A stretch of DNA of 64,000 nt from Spodoptera frugiperda (GCF_023101765.2 NC_064237.1:372001-436000), one strand, 5' to 3'. Shown: positions 25,086 to 37,145, numbered from the stretch's first letter. The notes: a model not told the origin generated them from the letters alone. Made by a program: numbers and translations.

Positions 25086-25526
25086 AACCTTGGGTTAATG
25101 AACATAATATCTATATTTCTGTAAAGAGATAAAAAGTTCTTGTAAGCTGTGTTTGTGATAAAGGCTGTGCCTTATTCAAGACTTCCTATAGTATTACCTA
25201 GTATTTAAATAATTTGACTATAGTGTAGGTGGTGACTGGCAAATGCATTTCTGATCCAGAAACTATTGTTTATTTTTAAATAGTGAATTAGTACTTACCA
25301 GAGTAGTCTAGTATGATCAGCCCCGGATCTAGGGGGGGGCAAGCCGGGGCCCATGCCCCGGGCGGCAAATTCAGGGGGCGGCAAAATTCACACTTCACGG
25401 ATCAGTGGACAGCTCATCATTTATTTAATTTTGACCACGGAATAAATATAGTACAAGTACAGAAATTTCATGGCCATATCAACTTGACCGATACCCTGAG
25501 CGCAGAATGGGACGTGCTTCACGAAC

Positions 25527-26510
25527 ATTTTATTATTCGCTTTTTTTTTAAGGGTGGAAAATCATCCAATGACTTCTCCCGCCTTGGGCAAAGCGAGAGG
25601 GAGTGTCAGACTCTTACTGACTAAAAACCACCCCGTTCCTACACCTGTCCGTCGAGCCGGAGCCCCGGTAAACCCGCTAGGTAGTCCGCAGCTCCGGATT
25701 AGGCATCAGCCCATCTGTGGTGGTCTGATGGCTCTTTGAGGCGCGCGCAGAAGGCGACGCGCCGCACGCACGGGTCTGATTCTGGCGGACGGCGAGCAAG
25801 GGTAGCTCGCCGTCCGCAGACCCGCACTTACGGTGGCCGGAGATCGTCCCGCGATCCCCGACGCCCGGAGTGTCTCTCGCGACGGTTTGGGCGTGAAGAG
25901 GTTCGTTCTCTCACGCGTCCCGTCTCCTCCTTAGCTAGCATGACTGCTTCGCAGAAGGAGGAGATGGCATCCCAGTCCCCCTCGCCCCGCACCATGGTCT
26001 AAACCAATGCCGGACGCGAGGGGTCGCCGTCGCCGACCACATCCCTGAGGACACGGCGGTGCTCAGCCCATGCAGGGCACACCGCCATCGTATGCTCCAC
26101 CGTGTCCTCCCGGTGGTCCGCACAGTGATGACACCTGGGCGTTTCCTCCCGCCCAATAAGGAACAGGAACCTACCGAAACTCCCATGTCCGGTAAGCACC
26201 TGCGTCAGGCGGTAGGTGAGGACGCCGTGGCGCCTCTCAAGCCACTCCTCAAAGAGGGGATTTACCGCTGCAATGACAGCGAGCCCAGCCCTCGGTTGCG
26301 ACAGTCGTTGCTGCCATTCCACCATGAGATCACGCCGGAGCTCGTCCCGCCACGCACTAATCTGTCGCGGCAGCGGAGTTTCGCCCCGGAGACGCGCGTC
26401 GGCGCGCAAACTAAAGACGCGCGCGAGCACCTTTGCCTCCAGATCCCATGGCGGCAATCCGGCAAGGAGGTTCGCAGCTTCCCCGGAGATCGTACGATTT
26501 TATTATTCGC
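25527..26510 (-). mobile_element. Nested, 5'-truncated R1-like LINE inside the DNA transposon
   Basis: Insert 25541-26496, poly(T) at the left (so transcribed on the - strand), with a perfect 14-bp target duplication (25527-25540 and 26497-26510). The - strand frame 26457-25999 encodes the C-terminal end of a LINE ORF2, with a zinc-knuckle-like CHHC...EHTMAVCPAW segment typical after the RT of R1-clade elements. The left part is its 3' UTR, also seen alone at 879, 21299, 32645 and 37965. Confidence 0.85.
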
Positions 26511-26819
26511 TAGGCGCGTAGGCATAGTACAAAATACGCGCCTGGCTCTTGCTCGCCTACAGAAATCGCAGATCGGGGCAGCACTCGTTTGGTTACCGTG
26601 AGTGCCAAAGAGATGAAGCTATATTCGAAAACTTCCTCGTCGATCTCTCTCCATGACAGTGTTTTGTTTTAAAAAAGTGAGTTTTTTGTAAGTATCTTTA
26701 CTATTTAGTACTTGTCAATTGTTACTTTTGCTCTTGTGATGTAAAGGATTTCAATTCGAAAAACAAACATACAATTCAGTATCCTAATTTACCGTCTGCT
26801 TAACAGCCTGTACCTCATG

Positions 26820-28050
26820 GACCAGGAATTCCGATTCCTCCACCTTTTCTTCCCACCATCCAACAGCAATCATCAGATGAAAGTTCAAACGGAAGAACCA
26901 ATGAAGATGAATTCAATCCTGATATAGGTTAACCTCAACAGTTTATCCAGGCTGAATTAAATGACTTAGTGAGAGATTTGGGTATATCAAAGGATGCTGC
27001 ACAAATCCTAGGATCACGACTGAAAGACAAAAATCCTTTGGCTACAGGAACAGGCAGGCATCATGAAAAAGAGTTCGCGGACTATTTCTCTCAAGAGGGT
27101 TCACTGGTGTTTTGTAATAATATTCCTGAATTAGTCATGAAACTGGGCTGATAATTATGATTCCACATCATGGAGGTCATTTATTGATTCTTCTAAGAGA
27201 AGTCTGAAGGGTGTTTTGTTGCACAACCTATGGCTCGGTGCCTGTTGCTCACTCCATGCATCTCAAAAAACGTACGAGAATCTTGAGCTGTTGCTAAATA
27301 AAATAAAGTATAGCGAATATTGTTGGCAACTCTGTGGAGACCTTAAAATACTGTCTATAGATGCTTTTGGGTCAGCAGTCTGTATTTACAAAGTATCCGT
27401 GTTTTTTGTGCGAGTGGGATAGTCGAGCACGAAATTTACATTACAATAAGAAAGAATGGCCACTCAGAGAAAGACTTGTACTGGGACAAAAAATGTGCAG
27501 CGTGATGCATTAGTTCAAATAAACAAGGTATGTAACTGCTTTAAATACCTATGCGACAAATTTCCTGCACGTTCTCAAGCTAAACTTAAAGAAGGAATTA
27601 ATTTTTGTAGGCCCTCAAATTCGAAATTTAAAATCGGATAGATTGTTCCAGAATACAATGACCCAGGATGAATCTGAAGCATGGAGTTCATTCGTAGAAG
27701 TCATAGTAGATTTCCTTGGAAATAACAAGTCTTCAAATTACAAAGAAATTGTAGCTAAGATGGTCCAAAATTATAAAAAAAAACTGACAACAGTTTTTTC
27801 TTCTTCACTTCATTTTCTGTATTCCCATATTGTCTATTTTCCCGAAAATCTTGGAGTTGTCAGCAAGGAACAGGGAGAGAGGTTCCATCAAGACATAAAA
27901 GATATGAAGAGACGTTACCAAGGAAGTTGGGATATTAGAATGATGGCTGTTTACTGCTGGTCCTTGGGAGCAGGGACTCAGTCACAAAAAAATCACAAAA
28001 AGAAAACCACAAAACGCAGTTTTCAGGGAAAAAGAGAACGATTTCAATAA
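26820..28050 (+). pseudogene. Broken ORF of the DNA transposon (transposase-like, family uncertain)
   Basis: Consecutive + strand fragments show conserved-looking protein: RDLGISKDAAQILGSRLKDK (from 26969), SSKRSLKGVLLHN (about 27190), TYENLELLLNKIKY (about 27268), ENLGVVSKEQGERFHQDIK (about 27850) and RYQGSWDIRMMAVYCW (about 27910). Phase changes and stops separate them, so it is not translated whole. I recognise this as a repeat-associated arthropod protein family usually left uncharacterised. Its place between inverted repeats suggests that it is the mobility protein (inference). Confidence 0.6.
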
Positions 28051-28959
28051 AAAAAAAAACTAACGTCTGTCTTACGTAGGTTATTTTTATTTTCACCAGC
28101 TCAATTTTGCAGAGTAATTTTCTTTTAAATATATCTTCAATAAATATTTTCTAAGTTTTTTTTGGCAGTTTCTATTAAAAATTTGAAACCCTTTTCCAAA
28201 AACTTGACGTGCTAGAAAAAAACTAAGCACAGATTCGTGATCAGCACACCCCATGCACTATAGGAGACCTATTAAACTTGAAACACTTTTTTTGAAAAAG
28301 AAAATGTAGGCCTGTGTAATGGATGCATTATTTCCGGAAGGTAGGTTAGTATGTAGGCTTTGTCCAAATTTCAAACAATTTGTGGACATCTGAATGCTGA
28401 AATTATATGGATGATAAAGGTGAAAATAAACATAAGTAGGCGGGGCGGCATTTTTCAATTTTTGCCCCGGCAAAAAAGAAATGTAGATCCGGGGCTGAGT
28501 ATGATTGCATTTTATTTACAAACGGGACAAGAACATTTTGTAGGTGAAAATAAATATGGAATATTTTATTGAATATAATTGTATCTGTTAGACAGAAATG
28601 CAACCGTTGTTTTATTAAAAAAGCCTATTTATGTGTTACACATAAATACATAAATGAAAAAAACTCTATACAGGTAATGACAAAAACCAAAATATGAAAT
28701 CTTAAATCAGAAAATCGAATTTCAGAATCCGAAATCCCATATCGTTTCGTTTAATATTCAGGCTTTAGGTTTTATTGATTTACTAATAGAATTATTTGAA
28801 ATAACGTTATATTTTTAATTTCATATTATCCATCGTTGGTTGAATTAGAGTAGGCCCCCTGAAACCAGCAATAAATATAGCAATTAGACATTGAAAAAAC
28901 AAGACACTTAAACACAATTCCTTGATACAATCTTGAGTACGTATGTATCTACATGCAAT

Positions 28960-29088
28960 ATGTATCGCGGTTCCTTGTCATTCATAGTGAATCATACTGT
29001 GGACAGAGTCAGACGCTCAAAACAGTCTATAAGTATACATTTCTTGGTGTTGTGTTATTGTTTTGTTACGCAGTCCGTGTCTGTTGGT
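28960..29088 (+). promoter_or_regulatory. Non-coding first exon / promoter-proximal block of P450 gene 6
   Basis: Conserved copy of 16060-16184 upstream of gene 4, ending at donor GTAAG (29089). Similarity continues into the leader intron (for example around 29610-29640 versus 16755-16785), which shows that the upstream region was duplicated with the gene. Confidence 0.55.
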
Positions 29089-29761
29089 GTAAGATTATTT
29101 GTTTAATAACACAATTACTATAAAGTATGTTCCTTATTGTATTATCATGAATTCGTACTTTGTGTTAGCTATTTATTATTTTTATTAATTAATAACAATT
29201 GAAAGTTGTTGACCAAAGTGTACATTGAAGTGATTAAAAAAAAATTGATAATTTTGCTGATATCAAGATATGTTGGTTACGCAAATAAAAGACGAGCTAA
29301 GGCTGACAGGATACCTCAGTTTAAAGCAGTATTTATTTATCGTACTAAATGGTGTGATGGGTTAACCCATCTACTAAAAAATATGTCCAGGTCATGTAAT
29401 TTTTATTTTATCTAAGCAATATTTGACTTTAAAATTATTTTATATCGTTTAACAACTATCTCTGATAAACAAACAAATAATTACCGTGATGTTGATAATG
29501 AATTATAATATCATTATCATAAAACTTATCATAATAGGTAAGATTGCAACACTCAGCCATATTTAACCTTGACTGTGATCACAGATGACACCAAGCTCTA
29601 TTAATAGACCTCCATGTGAATTTAATTAGATGATTGGATGGCTGACACTGGACGTGCTTAGTTTACCACTGCCAAATATCTCGCACACTTTAAAACATCA
29701 TTGAGAATTTTGAAGCCCTGATACGGCTGATCAGTTCAATTCTTTTAAATCTTCGCAGACG

Positions 29762-32644
29762 ATGATAATAATACTGATATGGGTGGCAGTACTGATTGCT
29801 GTGGTAGTGCTGTATCTCCGTCAGCTCTACTCCACATTCAGCAGACATGGCGTCAAGCACTTCAAGCCATTTCCACTGCTGGGCAATATGAACAAGATCA
29901 TCTTTCGTATGAAACATATGGCATTTGATCTACAAGATTTATACAACGCTTATCCTGAGGAAAAGTAAGTGGTATAACATAAGGTTTATTTCTATACGAA
30001 ACTGTACATTATAATAGGAGAAGTGTGGGAGAGCCATGCTTGACACGAATGGGCCGGCTCGACCGGAATGATACCACGGCCTCACAGAAAACCAATGTGA
30101 AACAACGCTTGCGTTGTGTGAGTGAGGTTACCGGAGGCCCAATCACTCCCCTTCCCAATCCCCGATTCCCTAACAACCCATAAATTTCTAACTCCCAAAA
30201 GGCTGGCAACGCACTTGTAACTCTGGTGTTTCGAGTGTACATGGGCGGCGGCGATTGCTTACCATCAGCTGATCAATCCAGCTTATTCCATAAAAAAGGA
30301 GGGTCCATTTCTAAACATCAAACACAGTTATATGTCAGTACCTGTGCTATTTATCTTTATCAACGAAGATACAATAATAGCAACAGTAATAAATGTAAAC
30401 AACATTTGGGTCACTGCTCCCTCGCCGCTTCCTTTAACACGAGAGCGATTAGAGCTTTACTCTTAAACAAATAAAGTTACTTTATTTTTAGGTTTGTAGG
30501 AAGGTTTGAGTTCATGAACGAGGCAGTGCTGATCAGAGATCTGGAGCTGGTGAAGAAAGTTTGTGTCAAAGACTTTGAGTACTTCGTTGATCACCGCAGC
30601 TTTGGAGATGACTCGTTTTTCGGAAGAACTTTGTTTTTACTAAGAGGTGATTATCCTTCCATTATTCATATATGGCGGTTTATTGGAACTAATTAATTTT
30701 AATATCAAAAGGCCAAGAATGGAAGGACATGCGCTCCACGCTGAGTCCAGCGTTCACAAGCTCCAAGATACGTCTGATGGTACCTTTCATGGTGGAGGTC
30801 GGAGACCAGATGATTGTTTCACTTAAGAAGAAGATTGCGGAATCAAAAGGTAAAAAGAATGAAAGAATGAAAAATATCGGTAAGGATATTAAAAAAAGAA
30901 CAGCTGATCCTGATGCTGTATTTGCATAGAATTTGGAAATTATACCTATGAATGCGCTCTTTCATGGATGTATGAGATAAAAGTACATATAACGGTAATG
31001 TTTACATTACAAAAGTGTTAAAAGGAGCTAATAAGGTTGATAAATAATTTTACTGTTGGTTATAAATAACTCATGACCCTTTTATGTTATCAGGCGGCTA
31101 CATAGATATTGACTGCAAGGACCTCACGACCCGCTACGCTAACGATGTAATAGCCTCGTGCGCTTTTGGCCTGAAAGTGGACTCACAGACTGAACAGAAT
31201 AATGAATTCTACGTAATGGGCAAGGCGGCAACTAACTTCAATTTTCTTCAAATATTAAAGTTCTTCCTCATCCTGAATATTCCCAGAGTCACGAAGGTTA
31301 ATTTTACAAAATTAAATCAACTATCTCTAAATAAATAGGCATTATAATACTAATTGTTTTGTTTACAGATGTTTAAATTGGACTTAGTAACAAAGTCCGT
31401 GCAGAAGTTCTTTACGAATTTGGTTCTGGATACGATGAAGGAACGAGAAATGAGAAACATCGTCAGACCTGACATGATTCATTTACTTATCGAGGCTAAA
31501 AAAGGTATACAGTTTATATCAATAGACACTAATATATTGTTTTGTGAACACCAATATAGAACATTCTCATAATATTTTTTGTCTAGGTAAATTGTCTCAC
31601 GACGATGTCAAATCTAATGATGATGCAACTGGATTTGCAACAGTTGAAGAATCTTCAGTTGGATTGAGGAATGTCATAAATCGAGGTAAGGTCTGACTTG
31701 TCAATATTTAAGCACTTTTAGTATGAAAAGATCTTCATTCAATTTCAAACTTTCCAGAATGGAGCGATAATGATTTGGTTGCTCAAGCATTCCTGTTCTT
31801 TGTGGCTGGTTTTGAATCAGTTTCATCAAGTGTGTGCTTCTTATTATACGAGTTGGCTATAAATCCTGATGTACAGGAGCGCTTGGCACAGGAGATCAGG
31901 GAGTATGATGCTAAGAATGGCGGCAAGTTTGACTTCAACTCTATACAGAGCATGAAGTATATGGACATGGTTGTGTCTGGTAAGACTAGAAGCATACGAG
32001 CAGAAGAAGTAATAATAATTAGCAATTATATTCAAATGGTCACATTATTTTTAGAATTATTGAGACGATGGCCAACGGCTGTAGCCACAGATAGAATTTG
32101 CCAGAAGGATTACAACATTGGTAAACCAAATGCGACGGCTGAGAAGGATTTCATTGTAAGAGACGTCAACAATTACATTTTTTTATATATAATTGTGCGA
32201 TTCCACAGTTACCATTTAACTTTACAGGTACGTAAAGGAACTGCCATCATGATCGCAGCCTTTGCTTTCCATCACGACCCTCAGTACTTCCCGGAGCCGG
32301 AAAAGTTCGACCCAGAACGTTTTTCTGATGAAAATAAACACAAGATCAATCCGACTGCATACATGCCTTTTGGTGTTGGTCCTAGAAACTGCATAGGTAT
32401 GATTATGGTTCCCTAGTAACATCTTGGAGCATTCATATGTTTGAGGAAAGTTAAATATGTAATTTTATAATTAACAGGGTCAAGGTTTGCTCTCTGCGAG
32501 ATGAAGGTGATCACCTACCAGATTCTAAGACACTTCGAGCTCTCTCCCTGTGAGAAGACTTGCATCCCTCCCAGGCTTGCTACCGACAACATAAACTTAA
32601 GGTTACAGGGAGGACACTGGCTCAGGTTTAAACTTAGGAAATAG
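29762..32644 (+). CDS. CYP9A: Cytochrome P450 gene 6 (CYP9A subfamily), 10 coding exons; twin of gene 4
   Basis: Exons: 29762-29964, 30492-30646, 30712-30849, 31094-31296, 31369-31504, 31587-31685, 31758-31979, 32055-32155, 32228-32396, 32478-32644; 530 codons. Seen: anchor (IIILIWVAVLIAVVVLYL), KPFPLLGN, WKDMR, I-helix AGFESVS (Ser for Thr), ELLR, DYNIGKPN (Ile for the usual Met), FDPERF, haem loop MPFGVGPRNCIG (Cys near 474). It is so close to gene 4 that intron starts also match. A LINE tail begins directly at the stop codon, so the present 3' UTR is largely transposon-derived. The next AATAAA is at 32757-32762, after the insert. Intron 1 holds a dispersed repeat. Microsomal monooxygenase by family. 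Confidence 0.95.
30004..30303 (+). repeat. Dispersed ~300-bp non-autonomous repeat in intron 1 of gene 6
   Basis: Full-length relative of the inverse copy at 5693-5963: starts GTGTGGGAGAGCCATGCTT, contains GGAGGCCCAATCACTCCCC, ends TTATTCCATAAAAAAGG. Gene 4 lacks it at this site, so it arrived after the gene 4/6 duplication or was lost from gene 4. Confidence 0.65.
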
Positions 32645-32745
32645 TTTTTTTTTTGCGGGGAAAATCATTCAATGACTTCTCCCGCCTTGGGTGACGCAAG
32701 AGGGAGTATCAGACTCTTACTGACTAAAACCACCTTACGGAAATA
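32645..32745 (-). mobile_element. LINE tail inserted at the stop codon of gene 6
   Basis: Poly(T) followed by AATGACTTCTCCCGCCTTGG and CAGACTCTTACTGACTAAAA, the same 3' UTR as at 25541-25640. A short imperfect duplication (GGAAATA at 32637-32643 and 32739-32745) flanks it. Confidence 0.7.
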
Positions 32746-33199
32746 TAATCTGTCGTAATAAAATCAATCTGCAAAAATGTTCTGCTTTTTTATTAGTTTC
32801 AAGAATAAAAGTAATCAAAGTAAGTAAGTCATCAATTAACGTGTGTGTATGTAAGCTAATATTATCACATATTTTGTACAATTATTAAAGTATTGTTTTT
32901 CTTAATTGTGTCTTATTTCTATGTATTAGTTGTTAGTTAGTACTAACATAAGCAAAACAGGTATTATAATAATCGCTGACTCACTCAATCACTGAAAAGG
33001 ATTATAAATACTCGTAATATGAAAAACTTTTTAACAAACAAAAGATTGATTGGGAATTACGAAATACTCAAACGGAATTAACACATGTATTGTTTATCCG
33101 AAACAATGTCAATCAGATTTTAAAGATAAAGTTTTAGGGGATGATGTAATAATGGAGGCTTATGTTACTGTACCCTTATCTATATACCCTCTGTACATA

Positions 33200-33335
33200 A
33201 ATACGTACTCTGTGGCAGCTTCACAAGTTATATTCAGAGAGTGTAGGGCTGTGGCCCGAGACACACGTGTGTGCGTAACTAACATAGCAGTGCTATTTTC
33301 TACTAAACTGTTTTTGTTACAACGTTGGATTTGAT
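33200..33335 (+). promoter_or_regulatory. Candidate non-coding first exon of P450 gene 7
   Basis: Ends at donor GATGTAAGT (33336). Contains ACACACGTGTGT (CACGTG 33264-33269), as does the leader exon of gene 5. The rest of the interval up to 34396 is AT-rich leader intron; a GC-rich palindrome GCCGGCCGGC near 33720 is the only other feature noticed. Confidence 0.45.
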
Positions 33336-34644
33336 GTAAGTATGTATTCTTTTTTAATATTGTAGTGAATGAGTGATTTTATTTTGATTTAGTTGCAATA
33401 GGCAGCAAATTTCACTGTATTTGAGTTTCTAACATATTCTGTTAGTGAAATTGAATTGTTTATTTATGTCTACTGAGCTACAAGATTATGTCCTTGACCA
33501 ATATTATTGTTGTCATTAGAATAACAACAACAGGGTGAAGGAACTTTAATGTGTAAACAAAAACAAGTTACTCGGCGACCGACAATACATTGCAAATACA
33601 ATTATATTTAAAACTGATAACGTGATGATACTCTCTGTATATTATTAAGTATTCGTTTCTGTGTAGACACTGTCAGCGTACGAATTGTATCAAAGCCAGA
33701 CATTTGGTAGCGCCAGTAGCCGGCCGGCTGGCCTTGAGTGACGTAAATATTGTTTACTAGCCACGAAAATTGCGCGCTATGTGGCGCTATGAAGCAAAAC
33801 ATTTGGATACGAATATTAGATCAATATACACAGTTATGACAATAGTTATTTACTCGCGATAGCTTAGCTACGTAGGCTTTACATAGGCTATGTATTGTAG
33901 GTACTCCTAACCATATGTATGCAAAGTAAGAAGATTGGTTGAGTAAATATAGCGTAAAGAGACATCGACAATTCAGATCTCTTTCACTGTCTGTAAACAA
34001 ACTAACTAAATAAGTAGGCTATTAACATCATTCAGCAAATTACTTGATAACAGTGCATCTTTATTTGCAAACAAATGTAATGAAATCATCCGTCTAATTA
34101 TATTTCACTGATTAAATGTAATATTATTTATTTACTCTTGAAGTGATTCAAATTGTAACTTTAAGTTTGATCCATATTCTTCAAAGCTTCCACATTTTTG
34201 ACATCAAAATTTTCTGTATTAAATATACTAAAAAATCTTGTGCTTCATCTCTGAGTTGCACAAAGTTAGTCCTCCATTGAACTAGGACATGACGATAAAT
34301 AAATAAATGTATTGAAAGTATATTTCAGTGGTGTTTTTTATTTGAGTGGTGTTGTCAAAAATGGTTAAACTAACAATTTAAATAACTATTTTTCAGAAAT
34401 CATCAAGATGATTCTCACGCTAATATGGGTAGTGGTTCTGATAGCGGCAGCTGTACTGTTCCTTCGACAGGCGTATGCAACATTTGATAGATATGAAATC
34501 AAATATTTCAAGGCAGTACCCATTTTGTCTGACATGGTCACGATGATCAGACCCAAAGAACACATTGGTCTAGACCTCGCGAGAACTTACAACAGTTTTC
34601 CAAATGAAAGGTAAGTCAAAATCATTAATTTTAATTATGCTTAA

Positions 34645-34845
34645 GTGTGAGAGAGCCATGCTTCGGCACGTGTGTGGGTGACTGCTGACAGCTACTGGAG
34701 GCCCAATTACCCCCCTTCCCAATCTTCCATATCCCAGATTCCGCAACAACCTTTAAATTCCTAATGCCCAAAAGGCCAGCAATTCATTTGTAACGCCTCT
34801 GATGTTTCGGGTGTTCATGGGCAGCGGTGATGGCTTACTTAAATG
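34645..34845 (+). repeat. Dispersed non-autonomous repeat in intron 1 of gene 7
   Basis: Degenerate copy of 30004-30303: GTGAGAGAGCCATGCTTCGG, GGAGGCCCAATTACCCCCC, AAAAGGCCAGCAATTC, ending near GGCTTACTT. Confidence 0.55.
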
Positions 34846-36221
34846 CATATAAAGCACTCTTGAAAGTTAACAATTAACCTATTCTATAATAAATCAAGCA
34901 ATTGTAACAACACTGAAGTTTTTTTGAGGCACATTCTTCTTAAAATCTGTACTTTTCCAGGTTCGTGGGGAAACTCCAATTTTTGAAAGAGACGATAATA
35001 GTACGTGACCCTGAACTGATTAAGAAGATGACGGTCAAAGACTACGAGTACTTCCTCAATCATCCCAACACTGGACCTCCAGAATCTATCTTTAGCAAAT
35101 TTTTGTTATTTATGAAAGGTACCTAATTTTTGTTACATTTATGGCCCTTGCCAATTCTCATGCAATTAATCGTTAAATTCCTATTTATAACATTTTATTT
35201 GATATTATTACAGGTGAAGAGTGGAAGGAAATGCGCTCCACGCTGAGTCCAGCGTTCACAAGCTCCAAGATACGTCTGATGGTGCCTTTCATGGAGGAGG
35301 TCGGAGACCAGATGATTCTGTCACTCAAGAAGAAGATTGAAAATTCAAAAGGTTTGTACATAACATAGTCACACCACTTTGTATCGAGACATGCAAGGCT
35401 AGTTTCTTATTCTAAAAGTTATTTCACAATCAAAAACCCAGTTATACTTTCCAATTTATCCCAGCAATTGTCGACAATCTCTTGGTAGCCAGGTAGATAC
35501 AAGATTTTGTATACTATTATCTTAATTTTTTCTATTTCCAGATGGCTACATAGATATAGAATGCAAAGATCTCACAACACGTTACGCCAATGATGTGATA
35601 GCGACCTGTGCCTTCGGTCTGAAGGTGGACTCTCACAATGATGAGAACAACCAGTTCTACTCAATGGGAAAGATACTCAGTGCATTCAGCTTGTCCAAAA
35701 TACTCCTGTACATGATCCTCACCAATGTGCCTTATGTCATGGAGGTAATTATTTTACGTCATATTTTCAGTAGATCTAATTTTTCTTGTCATCTTTCTTC
35801 TTTGGATTAGGATTTTTTTATATTTTCAGATTTTAGACTGGGATTTCATTCCAAAGTCAGCTCAGAGGTATTTTAAAAATCTGGTACTGGACACGATGAA
35901 GAACCGCGAGTTACAGAACATTGTGAGACCTGATATGATCCATTTACTAATGGAAGCTAAGAAAGGTAAAATAGCTTTACAAATACCATGTAAATTGATT
36001 GATCACTGTATTTGTCGAAAAATCTGTTATTCATTTGTTTTTAAGGCAAATTAAAACACGAGGATGAGCAGACTAGTGATGAGGGAGCCGGGTTTGCGAC
36101 TGTTGAAGAATCTTCCGTTGGAAAGAAGGCACTTACTAATAAAGGTATTGGATTATATGGAACCGACTTCTAAAAACATATATCCATTGTTCTATTACAA
36201 CTATTATGGAAGCAATTACAG

Positions 36222-37145
36222 TGTGGACTGATGAGAAAGGTAGCTCAAGCATTCCTTTCTTATTGCTGGCTTCAAATCAGTTTCATCCATATGTCGTTCT
36301 TATTCGATACACGACGGTTGTCAAGGAAATGGTAGTAAAAAGGTATGAAAAAAAAAAGTCTAATCTGTCTCTGTTATATTTATCAGTCGTTTCGGTCATG
36401 TGTATCTCATAAATTATCTTTTATTCGTATTTTTTGATTAAGTTAGTATTCAGTCCGTTGTTAAACTTTTTTTTAAGTGAGTATACAAATTAAAGACATT
36501 AGGAAGACCTTCCACTAGTCATTTTTGAAGAGAGCCGGAGATTGCGACTGGTTGAAGAATCTTCCGTTGGAAAGAAGGCACTATTACTATTTGGTCTGAT
36601 CAAAAGGTATTGGATTATATGGATTTACATCAGTAAAACTTCGAAAAACATATTTATCCATTGTTCTATTACAATATTAGACATTAATTTTTCTAATGTT
36701 TACAGTACCAAAGTGTTCAGAGGTATTATGATGATTTGGTAGCTCAAGCATTCCTGATTGTTCTTCATTGCTAGTTTACGAATACCACGTTTCATCCAAG
36801 CGACCCTATGTCGTTCTGTACTGCACAAGAGTTGTGCACATAAATCCCTTATTTTTTGATTATTACAGGAAGGCCTGGTAAAACCAGGAGACCATTCAAA
36901 AGAACATGATGAGAAGAATCTTCGGAGGAAAGGTGGATTATATTAAAAACATCTATACACATTACAATATTCATTAATTTTTCTGAAGTTATGGATATGG
37001 TGGCATTCCTGTTCTCCGATAAAACTATGAACGACGAATCATCGAGCATGTCGTTCTTACTACACGATTGGGAACCCTGACGAGGAATGAGATTTGATTG
37101 GAGGAAAGGTAACTTCACGTCCATTGAAGTATATGGATATGGTGG
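36222..37145 (+). repeat. Three scrambled copies of P450 exon 7, with a copied piece of exon 6 and intron 6
   Basis: Copy A starts at 36222 (TGTGGACTGATGAG, then GGTAGCTCAAGCATTCCT). At 36530-36670 the end of exon 6 and the start of intron 6 (36085-36195) recur in damaged form. Copy B starts near 36727 (GATTTGGTAGCTCAAGCATT) and runs past AGAACATGATGAGAAGAAT. Copy C starts near 37005 (CATTCCTGTTCTCC) and ends ATGGATATGGTGGT. Each has many 1-7 base insertions and deletions relative to exon 7 of gene 5. Confidence 0.75.

Larger units (their letters stand above)
25310..28505 (+). mobile_element. 3.18-kb DNA transposon (hAT-like ends) between genes 5 and 6
   Basis: The element spans 25318-28497. 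Its ends are a perfect 14-bp inverted repeat, CAGCCCCGGATCTA, followed by imperfect GC-rich inverted sequence. It is flanked by an 8-bp direct repeat AGTATGAT (25310-25317 and 28498-28505). Eight-bp duplications and a CAG terminus fit hAT elements; other superfamilies also make 8-bp duplications, so the class is tentative. The right two thirds (about 26,800-28,050) hold broken coding sequence on the + strand, and a LINE is nested in the left third. No intact transposase remains. Confidence 0.85.

Noticed and set aside
26059..26601. 180-codon + strand frame in the GC-rich block
   Set aside because: Antisense to the nested LINE ORF, whose - strand frame has a recognisable zinc-knuckle region; the frame also runs across the insertion boundary.
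28258..28603. Small frames on both strands near the right end of the DNA transposon
   Set aside because: They cross the transposon boundary and its inverted repeat; not plausible genes.
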